Below are positions 32,201 through 36,119 of a DNA stretch of 64,000 nt, piece after piece. Numbering within the stretch: the first letter of the stretch is position 1; each line of letters begins with the position of its first letter. Below the pieces are notes generated by a model that was not told the origin of the DNA, made no database searches, and worked only from the letters and a program-made list of their open reading frames with translations. The stretch lies in the NCBI GenBank assembly GCA_004431415.1, contig QPMI01000470.1:310001-374000 (forward strand), given 5' to 3'. Source of the stretch: Cyanophora paradoxa (taxonomy: Eukaryota; Glaucocystophyceae; Cyanophorales; Cyanophoraceae). The position numbers were made by a program, and so were the translations under genes.

Positions 32201-33784
32201 GGCGGCATAAAACAGGTCCTATAGCGTTGACAAATGAGTTGCACGTGCGAGTACTAGTGTATCACGCGAAAATGATATATATATAGCCCTGGTCGAACCG
32301 TGAAAAGCACTGGGATGGAGCCAACTGCTATGGAAGCCTCCGTAGCACTCGTGCTCGAGCTCCGGATTGATATCCGGTCAGGTTCGTACGTGTGTTGTAG
32401 AACAGCCGGAACATGCGTGACTCGTCGGATGATGCTTTGGAGCTCTAGATCTCCGTTACCGGCGCAGTTGTGTTCGCCACCAGAGCTGAGCAGCGCCCCT
32501 GGAGTCCACGCGCCGATGGCGTCCGCCGCCGGGGAAGGCCAGCGCGTCCGGAAAATGAGGCGATGCGGCTCGCACTCGATGGACAGAAGCCCGGGTGCAG
32601 CAGCGAAGACGTCGTCCAGGTGGATGCGTTCCTTGCGGGACTGCACGGCGTATCGCAGCATGGCCGCCACAGGCTCAGGCTCTGGCTCTGGCTCCTCGGA
32701 ATCGCGATCGGAGTCCTCGGAACGCGCGCGATCTCGTTGCGTGGATCCATGGGCCCGTCTACGCCGTTCGCTCGTGCTGTTGTGTCTGGTGCCCGCGTGT
32801 GCGTGGTTGCAAAAGCGGGCCCTCGTTCCCACTGGGTGGCGTATGGTTTCTTCGAAGACTTGCCACGGAGCTGAGGGATGGAAATGCATCTGCTCCGCAT
32901 GATCATGATCACGATGATCATCAGCCGTAGTGGCCCCATTTGGGCCTGTGTGGTTCTTTGATCGATATCCTAACCGTGTGGACAGTTAACCGAAAAAGAG
33001 GCGTTCGTGCTTATGTTGAGTTTAGAGACGCCAAGAGTTGCGGAGGCGAGCGCTGCAGGGGCGGGGATGCAACTTGAATCACTTGAACGTTTCCCCAGCT
33101 CGAGCTCGCGATCGAAAGGGTGCGAGGGACGACGATGCTGAGAAGCGTGCATCAATTCATCAAAGGTTATCCGCGGCCGGCGGCTATCCTGCGAGCTCGG
33201 GTCACTTACGCTTGCGTGCGCTCTTGATCTTGATTCGGATCTGGCCTTATAACCACCACTGCTGGCATCCTGATTATAATGAGACTCATCGCCCTCGAAG
33301 GTCTCGTCTGCAGTGTAGTGCATGTTGGTTTGGCATGTACGTTCCGCGCGCCAGACGCTGTCAAAGTGCTTCTTTACTCGCGCATTTTCCTCCATATCAA
33401 AGGGTCTTCTGGCGAATGCCGGAGTATCTCTATACGACCGCACGGTGCGATGCCGCGCTCCAAAGCCAGGTGGAGTGCTCGTTCGCGTTCCTTGACGAGA
33501 GCGAGAGTCTGCAGTCACGAGAACTTAGTCAGATCGATGTCGATCTTATATATCTGCCTGTTCATAAATTGCATTAGTTGAGTGCCTGTGCGCGCACCGC
33601 GACTGGTGCCAGCTGCAGCGGAGTCGTGATGAGGTTTGCTGAAGCCTGACGTGTGCCTTTTTGAAGCGGTTGCAGCAACTGACATGCATATGTGCAGAAG
33701 GAGGCACAATTGCAAGCCGATTGACACACACATGACCGCGGCCGAGGTTCGCATGCGAGGCGCGCGCATCGCTTTGGATTTCAT
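7372..33784 (-). CDS. Giant modular surface/secreted protein gene, interrupted by the 11.6-kb element at 19034-30630
   Basis: Exons with compatible phases and extracellular-type domains run leftward from a signal-peptide-like start near 33,754-33,784 to a stop at 7372. Proposed order: signal peptide; undetermined exons (31.0-33.6 kb); REJ-like exons (30,637-30,993 continuing at 18,946-19,027 and 18,878); CUB (17,948-18,410); a CUB-like exon (17.3-17.9 kb); two Ser/Thr-rich wall-type domains (15.9-16.7 kb); a PPC-like domain (15,449-15.85 kb); an IPT-like domain (15,044-15,385); a Ser/Pro-rich exon (14,451-14,973); 17 Cys microexons (12,231-14,375); a Ser/Pro hexapeptide exon (8,664-12,084); and C-terminal exons (8,643; 7,711-7,989; 7,372-7,589). 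No transmembrane segment was seen near the C-terminus, so it may be secreted or wall-bound. Treating all of this as one gene is inference; the domains and many junctions are seen directly. It could instead be two adjacent genes. Confidence 0.55.
7711..7989 (-). CDS. Surface gene: C-terminal beta-rich exon
   Basis: Bounded by the acceptor TGCGCAG and the donor GTGCGC. The translation alternates hydrophobic and polar residues ([19 protein letters not shown], then [17 protein letters not shown]), as in lectin or LamG-like beta sandwiches. This is a fold impression, not a family assignment. Contains N-glycosylation sequons (NFT, NAT). Confidence 0.5.
8300..8643 (-). CDS. Surface gene: exon after the hexapeptide repeat
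   Basis: The acceptor GCGATAG precedes 8643. The exon reads in phase from the previous one (donor GTAAGT at 8658-8663) as [10 protein letters not shown]. It continues through a Cys-containing globular stretch ([37 protein letters not shown]). The 3' boundary is uncertain; a GTGCAA donor near 8,300 is possible. No family recognised. Confidence 0.45.
8664..12084 (-). CDS. Surface gene: 3.4-kb exon of Ser/Pro hexapeptide repeats
   Basis: Enters after an acceptor (CTGCAG) with half a cysteine repeat (VDSSGIRC), then runs from about 12,040 to 8,770 as nearly pure repeats of six residues (S-P-S-P-T-A with S-A-T-A, P-S-A and T-T variants), about 180 copies. It then exits through GSSAG and a GTAAGT donor. 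The base unit is 18 bp and larger blocks are also duplicated. Ser/Pro-rich linkers of this kind are typical of hydroxyproline-rich algal wall and matrix glycoproteins, where they form extended glycosylated rods. The opposite strand is also open throughout only because of the repeat composition. Confidence 0.75.
8770..12040. repeat. 18-bp tandem repeat array (~180 copies)
   Basis: On the + strand the unit is GGCGACGGGCTCGC followed by AGTG, GGTG or CTC variants, repeating every 18 bp. Variant order recurs over several hundred bases (compare 9,880-10,260 with 10,380-10,760), so the array grew partly by block duplication. Confidence 0.9.
12231..14375 (-). other. Array of 17 in-phase microexons, each one cysteine repeat
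   Basis: Seventeen short exons, each between an acceptor ending in AG (usually CTGCAG or GCGCAG) and a donor GTGCGN, GTACGN or GTGAGT. Positions: 14325-14375, 14205-14255, 14068-14127, 13958-14008, 13837-13887, 13697-13747, 13556-13621, 13363-13413, 13241-13291, 13133-13183, 13004-13069, 12892-12942, 12763-12828, 12604-12654, 12481-12531, 12369-12419 and 12231-12281. Thirteen are exactly 51 nt, one is 60 and three are 66. All are phase 0 at both ends. The consensus is I-D-S-x-G-T-R-C-V-x-x-C-G-x-G-E-Y, with C-x3-C in 16 of 17 and C-x2-C in the 60-nt exon (the third listed). Flanking exons carry matching half repeats (CETGTF upstream, VDSSGIRC downstream). The function is probably a disulfide-rich rod; the family is not recognised. 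Confidence 0.85.
14451..14973 (-). CDS. Surface gene: globular exon ending in a Ser/Pro/Thr-rich linker
   Basis: The acceptor GCGCAG precedes 14973 and the donor GTGCGC follows 14451 at a complete codon, in phase with the microexon array. The first two thirds are globular with paired cysteines ([17 protein letters not shown]). The last third is SPTPSP-type linker ending S-I-R-C-E-T-G-T-F, the tail of a microexon-type repeat. Confidence 0.6.
15044..15385 (-). CDS. Surface gene: IPT/TIG-like domain exon
   Basis: Acceptor TTTACAG above 15385, donor GTAACT below 15044. The translation ([18 protein letters not shown] ... [18 protein letters not shown]) has the spacing of an IPT/TIG immunoglobulin-like domain: an opening 'G-x-x-x-I-T-I-x-G' strand and a closing 'G-P-x-x-V' strand. 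IPT domains are common in large ciliary and surface receptors. The assignment is by pattern only. Confidence 0.45.
15449..15850 (-). CDS. Surface gene: PPC-like beta domain exon
   Basis: Donor GTAATT at 15441-15448. The reading [12 protein letters not shown] ... [16 protein letters not shown] ... [15 protein letters not shown] resembles bacterial-type pre-peptidase C-terminal (PPC) domains: 'Y-x-F' strand, Asp-rich turn, 'G-x-x-x-x-V-x-V-G'. The upstream boundary is approximate. Confidence 0.4.
15905..16255 (-). CDS. Surface gene: Ser/Thr-rich GPI-anchored-type wall domain
   Basis: The translation opens [16 protein letters not shown] then [14 protein letters not shown]. This is the pattern of the domain found in yeast Kre9/Knh1 and other Ser/Thr-rich GPI wall proteins: an 'I-x-S-P-x-x-G' start and an 'I-x-W' strand about 20 residues later. 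It contains N-glycosylation sequons. The 5' acceptor is near 16255; the 3' boundary is approximate. Confidence 0.5.
16365..16730 (-). CDS. Surface gene: second wall-type domain
   Basis: Exon begins after an acceptor (GATGCAG). The reading [19 protein letters not shown] then [18 protein letters not shown] repeats the plan of the neighbouring wall-type domain ('I-x-Y-x-W' strand followed by a Leu/Ile-rich strand). This suggests tandem copies. Boundaries approximate. Confidence 0.4.
17222..17257. repeat. (TA)n microsatellite
   Basis: About 18 consecutive TA dinucleotides in an intron of the surface gene. Confidence 0.9.
17260..17850 (-). CDS. Surface gene: CUB-like exon(s)
   Basis: Contains [20 protein letters not shown] and [19 protein letters not shown], a Cys pair followed by alternating strands as in CUB-related domains. 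It then continues through [19 protein letters not shown] (TA)n microsatellite at 17222-17257 lies in the adjacent intron. Boundaries are not fully resolved. Confidence 0.4.
17948..18410 (-). CDS. Surface gene: CUB domain over two exons
   Basis: Exon 18162-18410 (acceptor CTGACAG, donor GTGCGC) gives [18 protein letters not shown] then [15 protein letters not shown] and [16 protein letters not shown]. The next exon (about 17948-18100) completes it in phase with [18 protein letters not shown]. Order and spacing match CUB: a first Cys, 'G-x-I-x-S-N', 'Y-x-x-N-x-x-C-x-W', '[10 protein letters not shown]', then 'F-S-S-D ... GF'. CUB domains act in extracellular protein or carbohydrate binding. This is the clearest family call in the gene. 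Confidence 0.75.
18475..18878 (-). CDS. Surface gene: REJ-like exon downstream of the insertion
   Basis: Acceptor GTAACAG above 18878. It joins the interrupted exon in phase ([12 protein letters not shown]). It contains [18 protein letters not shown] and [19 protein letters not shown], the 'W-x-L' strand and closing 'V-x-V-R-D-x-x-x-x-x-A-x-x-x-x-x-V' strand typical of REJ and related Ig-like domains. Confidence 0.5.
18946..19027 (-). CDS. Surface gene: downstream half of the exon split by the element
   Basis: Reads [20 protein letters not shown] to a GTGTCG donor at 18940-18945. With the upstream half (30637-30726) and one GTTGCA copy it forms a 178-nt open exon in a single frame. No stop or frame change occurs at the junction. 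Confidence 0.75.
19028..19033. repeat. Target-site duplication GTTGCA (left)
   Basis: Directly abuts the outer end of the left terminal inverted repeat. The identical hexamer abuts the right end at 30631-30636. Six-base duplications are characteristic of Polinton/Maverick integration. Confidence 0.93.
19034..19474. repeat. Left terminal inverted repeat, 441 bp
   Basis: Starts AAAAAATGAGAGTACCCCCA and is matched in inverted orientation at 30191-30630. The differences I see are one extra C in a C-run near 19,275-19,280 and one substitution near the inner edge. The outer ~170 bp is strongly pyrimidine-rich on this strand. Confidence 0.93.
19510..19935. repeat. Subterminal repeats with a TTGGAC...GTCCAA hairpin
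   Basis: CTTGGACGTGAACTTTTGTC, with its inverted ends TTGGAC/GTCCAA, occurs five times (about 19,519, 19,556, 19,711, 19,866 and a variant at 19,904). Two of these lie in a direct repeat of about 155 bp (units starting 19,707 and 19,862). No gene is seen. Such subterminal iterated palindromes could be replication or packaging sites. Confidence 0.8.
19950..20160. repeat. 41-bp tandem repeat, ~5 copies
   Basis: The unit AAGTATTAAAAGAATAGATA followed by TTACCTATGGGCATTGCCCAG repeats with a 41-bp period and contains the palindrome GGGCATTGCCC. It lies between the left inverted repeat and the first gene of the element. No gene is seen. Confidence 0.85.
20187..20310. repeat. 39-bp tandem repeat, 3 copies
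   Basis: GCCAGCATAGAAGTTTAGAA plus ACTAATACTTCACTTTTAT repeats three times with a 39-bp period, next to the 3' end of the 215-aa ORF. Confidence 0.85.
20362..21009 (-). CDS. Unknown 215-aa basic element protein
   Basis: Starts [14 protein letters not shown]. It is Lys/Thr-rich in the middle ([20 protein letters not shown]) with an Ala/Pro-rich linker ([11 protein letters not shown]) and a more ordered C-terminus ([19 protein letters not shown]). No family is recognised and no membrane segment is seen. Its place directly downstream of the penton gene on the same strand, 26 bp away, suggests a virion-associated or DNA-condensing protein; that is inference from position and charge. Confidence 0.75.
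   Translation of the reverse strand: MPPRKKSTDMQSRLRTPQLEVASSPTKKNHIEFLSGDTGAYPLVRRAGGGEGASIDYALTADENAILDKIPNSRTKKTKTSKLKDTDDGPLYISETANRSRYFIKTVTGLKTVSKKRASDLIAGIAAETKMENKILNEPITKTKIEKKVAPPAAAVPAKTIVAIPEVDENASELPVANASILRIASSSADPVGPAIEYKPMLSGFTKLGLRHRWE
21036..21914 (-). CDS. Penton-like minor capsid protein (single jelly-roll), ~292 aa
   Basis: Start placed at the ATG at 21914 ([20 protein letters not shown]) because the longer open frame would overlap the capsid gene start. Polinton minor capsid proteins open with this sort of short strand plus 'S-R-D-R' followed by 'F-x-I-x-L-P'. The rest alternates beta strands ([31 protein letters not shown]), fitting a single jelly-roll penton base. It is divergent from the major capsid gene with 44 bp between starts, the usual adjacency of the two capsid genes in this class. 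The frame is intact. The family call rests on pattern and context. Confidence 0.72.
   Translation of the reverse strand: MKLRVNVDSRDRFEGTSSNFKINLPRPLVNVKSVRVDSLELFHNMFNLSTQAAIITGTLDPSGVEKTRANTFKPGVYTPTSLANYLSTLLKTQQYSYGGTTYQRKFVVQFEEISMRLRFLCEADFILSFTSAELSNLLGFAKTLSDLSSELDTPETIDGVQYSYELFSDMPVDLLYHTYLFLYIQQIKGPILTLNPYTTGSIAKIHIDSKFGELIKFTSEDRVPVTGFDRNAELSELDISLRYHNGTDAVTNTEFSFVLEFDIEDVSYTSAAAKSAIKNAASEYVPFDRSFA
21915..21958. promoter_or_regulatory. Divergent promoter between penton and major capsid genes
   Basis: The 44-bp AT-rich gap contains TGGTCTATAATAGCAA directly before the capsid ATG. TCTATAAT includes a TCTA core, which is a late-promoter motif in some giant-virus-dependent virophages, and a TATA-like box. 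Both flanking late genes could use it. The role is inferred. Confidence 0.4.
21959..23188 (+). CDS. MCP: Major capsid protein (double jelly-roll type), 409 aa
   Basis: The intact frame starts [18 protein letters not shown]. It is beta-strand-rich throughout ([46 protein letters not shown]). The end, [20 protein letters not shown], resembles the conserved C-terminal strand of Polinton/adintovirus-type major capsid proteins. The length of about 400 aa is at the short end for double jelly-roll capsids. The ATG at 23189 of the ATPase follows with no gap. The intact frame suggests either recent arrival or maintained function. A profile search would settle the family. Confidence 0.8.
   Translation: MAQAGTTLKELLTTKGSSELYLSPGLTVGVSPKFKPFLETIRPRGNSYGFAQTAAFDLPRKQLLNGVSLYFKVSVAGGAAASVLPNGAGAFIENVRFVHGSFKMVIPGDWLTVNALIDNSVASAQAFASSYGFGKDAALEILDASREYVLKIPSQLWDNSYFPLLALADMPTVEIDFRSAGVVGTVASAVATLTDCALVCQFVNIPSEEAESMLKSANESGGIRIPFTEIISKRSRQLKTDDAGNAVEISLANVSGLVHAILMTVRNANHLGTRNHNSFAGNGNALKIDSFEIMHNNRTLDISNKPISGFVSSCYHIPTQYRGATTGNSALGFEDGNVYGIVLSKSGKDSLHNAVLGYTDFFNSSSSYCSLTVTGCTNAAPAVVDFHVLRHNVLVINSYQMSTLKVSNF
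23189..23904 (+). pseudogene. FtsK/A32-type genome-packaging ATPase, one frame break
   Basis: The first part (23189-23482) has the Walker A motif [15 protein letters not shown]. The second (23488-23904) reads from the +1 frame and carries the Walker B region [13 protein letters not shown] and a downstream sensor-like [16 protein letters not shown]. The switch lies around 23,450-23,460 in an A-rich stretch and is consistent with a single-base indel. Together they span about 238 codons, a normal length for Polinton/virophage packaging ATPases, which pump DNA into preformed capsids. The break may be real decay or a sequencing error. Confidence 0.82.
23672..24055 (-). CDS. Small ORF with an ExoX-C-like segment
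   Basis: Starting at the ATG at 24055 ([18 protein letters not shown]), the segment [20 protein letters not shown] then [10 protein letters not shown] matches the short domain found at the end of ExoX-like and other DNA-processing proteins: 'F-G-K-x-K-G', then 'I-x-x-x-x-P-x-Y-x-x-W-L'. Beyond about 23,905 the frame runs antisense to the ATPase 3' end and looks non-coding, so the true protein is probably about 50-60 residues or was truncated there. Confidence 0.45.
   Translation of the reverse strand: MELEFETVEEEFNLEDCWPGRTHESPDHLISFGIYKGTSFLWIASAKPEYTSWLLRQPWLPTFDRAAFLRAQSAIEPKSFQTICQQNKRGPRSQLHISKPDTNDSIQRKDALDLLESLRRCIRRKRS
24117..24647 (-). CDS. HNH endonuclease with AP2-like DNA-binding domain
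   Basis: Start set at the ATG at 24647 ([19 protein letters not shown]); the frame is open slightly further upstream without an ATG. The HNH core is [20 protein letters not shown] followed by [14 protein letters not shown], giving the His-Asn-His/Asn metal-binding arrangement. It is followed by [19 protein letters not shown] and [16 protein letters not shown], an AP2-type three-strand plus helix module. HNH-AP2 proteins are typically homing or mobile endonucleases of phages and large viruses. Here it may be a passenger. It converges on the capsid module; the frame is intact. Confidence 0.82.
   Translation of the reverse strand: MEVIVPDVPEGTALIPLIGIRNRRKVIVAYALVSHDDAERVLGFRWSLDNGYARAKINGKSVYLHTFISGNLENGLTLDHINNDPKDNRRDNLRLATARQQNLNRGQRRDNTSGYIGVSFHQQHGKWKAYYKINDRQKHIGLFQTAEAAARARDAYALEHTSEEDKPFLRLNFPQV
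24779..25123 (+). CDS. Small basic AT-hook protein, 114 aa
   Basis: Starts [20 protein letters not shown]. The [12 protein letters not shown] segment is an AT-hook and is followed by a Lys/Arg/Asn-rich helical region ([19 protein letters not shown]). It probably binds AT-rich DNA, such as the element's own genome. Its last 65 bp overlap the 3' end of the integrase gene on the other strand. No closer family recognised. Confidence 0.6.
   Translation: MTSAITADCAAVKRGRGRPPKVRLLTMEPYQPKKKGPKPIEVTPEILAERRRKNAERNRKLRHTNETYRLKQLAITAKYRAENPDRIREYHRNAIARRCLAKSGASVELEVMQL
25059..26009 (-). CDS. Retrovirus-type (rve) integrase, 316 aa
   Basis: Starts [19 protein letters not shown]. The first catalytic Asp is in WQIDVLF and the second in GFSGDNGFN. 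The third acidic position falls in [12 protein letters not shown], where Asp appears instead of the usual Glu. The C-terminal part has an SH3-like stretch ([20 protein letters not shown]) and a basic tail. The N-terminal zinc-binding (HHCC/H2C2) domain expected of many rve integrases is absent. The start codon lies 9 nt after, and in the same frame as, the polymerase stop. It integrates the element with 6-bp target duplication, consistent with the duplication seen. The frame is intact. Confidence 0.88.
   Translation of the reverse strand: MYQITAPPGAWQIDVLFIGRFRLFAAVEIATRFAVVRKLETFKQLPKMIEQLPGIWGFSGDNGFNTAAIREMAEENSLKMHTDVAKDDHISKGSKLGIIDRFARTLRALIQTDTEARGSPHFLSRLPAIVKAYNETAHSSFGGEHSPKWMRENTQVAEQLHQVRQRQNDIERDNSNIPRTGTEVQVLEPKPSVFAKGTTKPSKETYIVAGADKNRVRLVTKQGVEISRRVKPSEIRQPRELAPQTRIEKEEVQMRQQRRLRREGLIETKKYSGQSRQYRELKKLEIAGEPKLRAGAKAASPRALQKLRSSRGIYAQ
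26019..30074 (-). pseudogene. pPolB: Protein-primed family B DNA polymerase, frame-broken
   Basis: Main frame 27079-29682 has Exo I ([11 protein letters not shown]), Exo II ([16 protein letters not shown]), Exo III ([13 protein letters not shown]) and Pol A ([17 protein letters not shown]). The frame 26019-26990 has Pol B ([14 protein letters not shown]) and Pol C ([13 protein letters not shown]). Two apparent one-base slips, near 27,090-27,100 and in an A-run near 27,010-27,020, separate them, and in-between sequence reads sensibly in a third frame. Upstream, a 138-codon frame starting at 30074 appears to run into the polymerase frame near 29,805, giving a possible third slip. Total span of about 1,350 codons fits Polinton polymerases, which replicate linear genomes by protein priming. 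Breaks may be decay or assembly error. No repaired version is offered. Confidence 0.88.
30075..30190. other. Short spacer inside right inverted repeat
   Basis: AT-rich, no repeats shared with the left side; probably holds the polymerase promoter (GGAAGTATATATCACAA just upstream of the 30074 ATG). Confidence 0.4.
30191..30630. repeat. Right terminal inverted repeat, 440 bp
   Basis: Inverted match of 19034-19474, ending TACTCTCATTTTTT at 30630. Purine-rich on this strand. Near-identity with the left copy suggests recent insertion or ongoing homogenisation. Confidence 0.93.
30631..30636. repeat. Target-site duplication GTTGCA (right)
   Basis: Second copy of the hexamer, directly outside the right inverted repeat. 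Confidence 0.93.
30637..30726 (-). CDS. Surface gene: upstream half of the exon split by the element
   Basis: Acceptor CATTCAG just above 30726. Reads [18 protein letters not shown] and on to LLRDLCN, where the element begins. The frame continues without a stop into 18946-19027. Confidence 0.75.
30823..30993 (-). CDS. Surface gene: REJ-like exons upstream of the insertion
   Basis: Exon 30823-30934 (acceptor GATTGCAG, donor GTAAGC) reads [18 protein letters not shown] then [16 protein letters not shown]. That is the REJ/PKD-receptor pattern 'L-x-x-G-x-Y-x-x-x-V-x-x-x-D-x-x-G-x-x-G'. It joins in phase to an upstream exon ending at 30993 ([14 protein letters not shown], donor GTACGC). REJ domains occur in polycystin-type receptors and sperm or gamete proteins. 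Confidence 0.6.
31000..33600 (-). other. Probable further exons of the surface gene, not resolved
   Basis: Minus-strand frames with plausible coding content occur around 31,380-31,480 ([20 protein letters not shown], followed by a GTAAAG donor), 31,600-31,900 ([19 protein letters not shown]), 31,950-32,120 ([17 protein letters not shown]) and 32,300-32,680 ([19 protein letters not shown]). I could not define exon borders or domains here with confidence. Confidence 0.35.
33660..33784 (-). CDS. Surface gene: putative signal-peptide exon
   Basis: An ATG at 33784 (or 33754) opens a frame with a basic start and a long hydrophobic core ([20 protein letters not shown]) followed by small residues (AATA), as in secretory signal peptides. 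It is the first such signal upstream of the REJ-like exons on the same strand. Linkage to them is inferred. Confidence 0.35.
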
Positions 33785-33989
33785 GCTCGCGACACTATAC
33801 ATGCTACGTATACGTTTGAGCGATGCAGATAACAGCCGCTGAGCGATGCACGTGAGCTGCCGCTGGGCCACGAAATAGGCGGGCGCCGGGCGCCCGGCGC
33901 CGGCAAGCCTTATACTGTACTGCAGCGGTACTACGGTACTACCGGGTAGTGCTTGATCTTCTGGCGCCGGCAGTGGGCATGTACTCATT

Positions 33990-36100
33990 GTAATATCGTA
34001 AATCGTACTACGGTAGTGCGTTTACAGTACTAGTACGTCCAGGCAGCCCAATAAGGTGAGTAATTATAATCGGACTGCCTTCAGTGTCCGTCGACGTCCG
34101 ACGGTCGTCAGTGTCCGTCGACGAGAAACGCCGGCGCGACCCCGGCGGCGGATTCGGCGGCGGGCCCGGCCGGCGGTACCGGGCCGGCGGTACAGGGCCG
34201 GGATGCCCCGGATTATGCCCCCGATAATAATGCCCGGGCTCCGGAGTCCGGACTCGGGCCCGGCCCGCCGGAGCTCGAGCTCGAGGCGGTCGCGGCGGGA
34301 CTTGCTGTGGGAGCCTCTGACTCAGTGACTGCCACTGGCCAGGCTGATGAGCCTCGCGATGCGAATTCGAAATATTTACTACTTAAGAGGTTGGAATCCG
34401 TTGGATATTTATAGTATTAAAGTTCTGAAGCCTGAGTTCTATAGTTTATGATATTACTAAGTTATGATACTATAAAACCACAAACTTTATTTGAATTCGA
34501 ATTCGTGAGTCATGACTCATGATCATGAGCCGCCCGTCGACGTCGCTGGCGTCGAGCACGTGCACCCCCCCGGGCCCCTTGCACGCGCCGCGCCCACATG
34601 CACCCCGAAACCCCCTGCAGTTGCTCAAGGCTTCCGCGACCAACTTCCGGACTTAGTATACGTACTAGTGCAGGATCTGATCTTGATCCTACTCATATAT
34701 ATAGTGGGCCGTGGCCCGGGGCCGGCGCCCGGGGCCCAGGGGATCCGGAACTTGCAGATTTCGACTATAATTATAATTACGATCCGTCGACGTCGGACAA
34801 CCCAAAAATATTTCCGAAATTCGCAATGTCAAATTGAGCTGCGAGCCTGTGACTTACGCCGTCGTAGCTCGTCGGCCGCCGGGCCGAGGGGGCGCCGTAG
34901 GGGCCCGGGCCGCCCGGCACGTACGGTGCGGCACCGGGCCGCGGCCGGCGGCCTATCATTGAATTTCCGCTACCCATTCGATTTTTATACAGCACCCAAT
35001 CATGAGTTTGAATCTGACCGGGACCCCCCGCCGCGGCGCGCGCGCATGAGTCCCGCTGCTGACTCCTGCTGCTGACTCAGTGAGTCCTGCATGACTTGCA
35101 TTGACTTCGAATTCCGAGTCACGAGTCATGAATCTCCGAGTCACGAATCACGATCACGAAATCGATTCACGCACTGGCGGCATACTACCGGTATGATACG
35201 ACCGTCGACCGGTGTGACATGATACGGGTACCGGTGAGTCATGACTCACGTGCACGAATTCGAATTCGAATTTCGAAACGACGGGGAATTTGATTAACCG
35301 CCGGGTTACCGCCCTAAGCCTATCCTCGTACCGTATACGTAGTACCTTGTGCTACCCAGCTAGCGCTGCAGTGAATTTCGAAGTACCCACTGGCACCACT
35401 GCCGCAGTGCTAGCCTAGTAGGCTAGTGCTAGCCTGGCAGTGCTAGGCTGCTAGCCCACTGCTAGGCCACTGGCCAGTGGCCAACTCCGGGCCCATGGGC
35501 CATGGCCAGTGCCACGGTGGCCTGAGCCGCCTGACAACGGCTGACGTACGTATACGGTATACCTCATGAGTCCGACGGTCTTGCATGCAGCAGGAGTCTA
35601 GATCTTGCAGGAAGTTGCAGCTCTTGCTCCCGCCGGGCCGGGTCGACGTCCGGGACGGTACCGCCGTACCGGTCCGGCCGGGCGGCGCCGGCGGGCCTCC
35701 CGGAGTCCGCCGGCCCTCCGCCGCCGGACCGCCGGGCCTCCGGTCGTTTCACTTTCAGAGATTCGCATCAATGATACAAGCTTTTTTTTAAGCTGCGGTT
35801 GCTCCGTCCGGCAGTTTCATACGCAGAGTTGAATGATGTTTCGCACGCGAGTGCGGCTGGTTCAGGTTTCGCGATCCGGCAGCGACCGATTCGCGATTCG
35901 AGCCTTTTCTAGGGGAACTTTCTCTCCCCTAGAACTGCCAGCCTGTGCCAGGCTGCATCAGGCTGCCATCACTGAGTCAGTTCGACGGTCTGCATGCCGA
36001 GCTGTCCGAGGTCCATCAATGAAGTTGGCAATGAAACTGACGTCGACTTGATCATCGCCGATTCATCGGACATCAACTGGCAATCATGCACACAACACCG
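33990..36100. other. Gene-poor region rich in short palindromes
   Basis: No gene recognised. Contains many GAATTCGAATTCGAA-type tracts, TGAGTCATGACTCA palindromes, and a run of GCTAG/CTGGCCAGTGGCC inverted motifs at about 35,390-35,540. GC-rich and AT-rich patches alternate. Confidence 0.5.
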
Positions 36101-36119
36101 TATTTAAATTTAGAATCAT

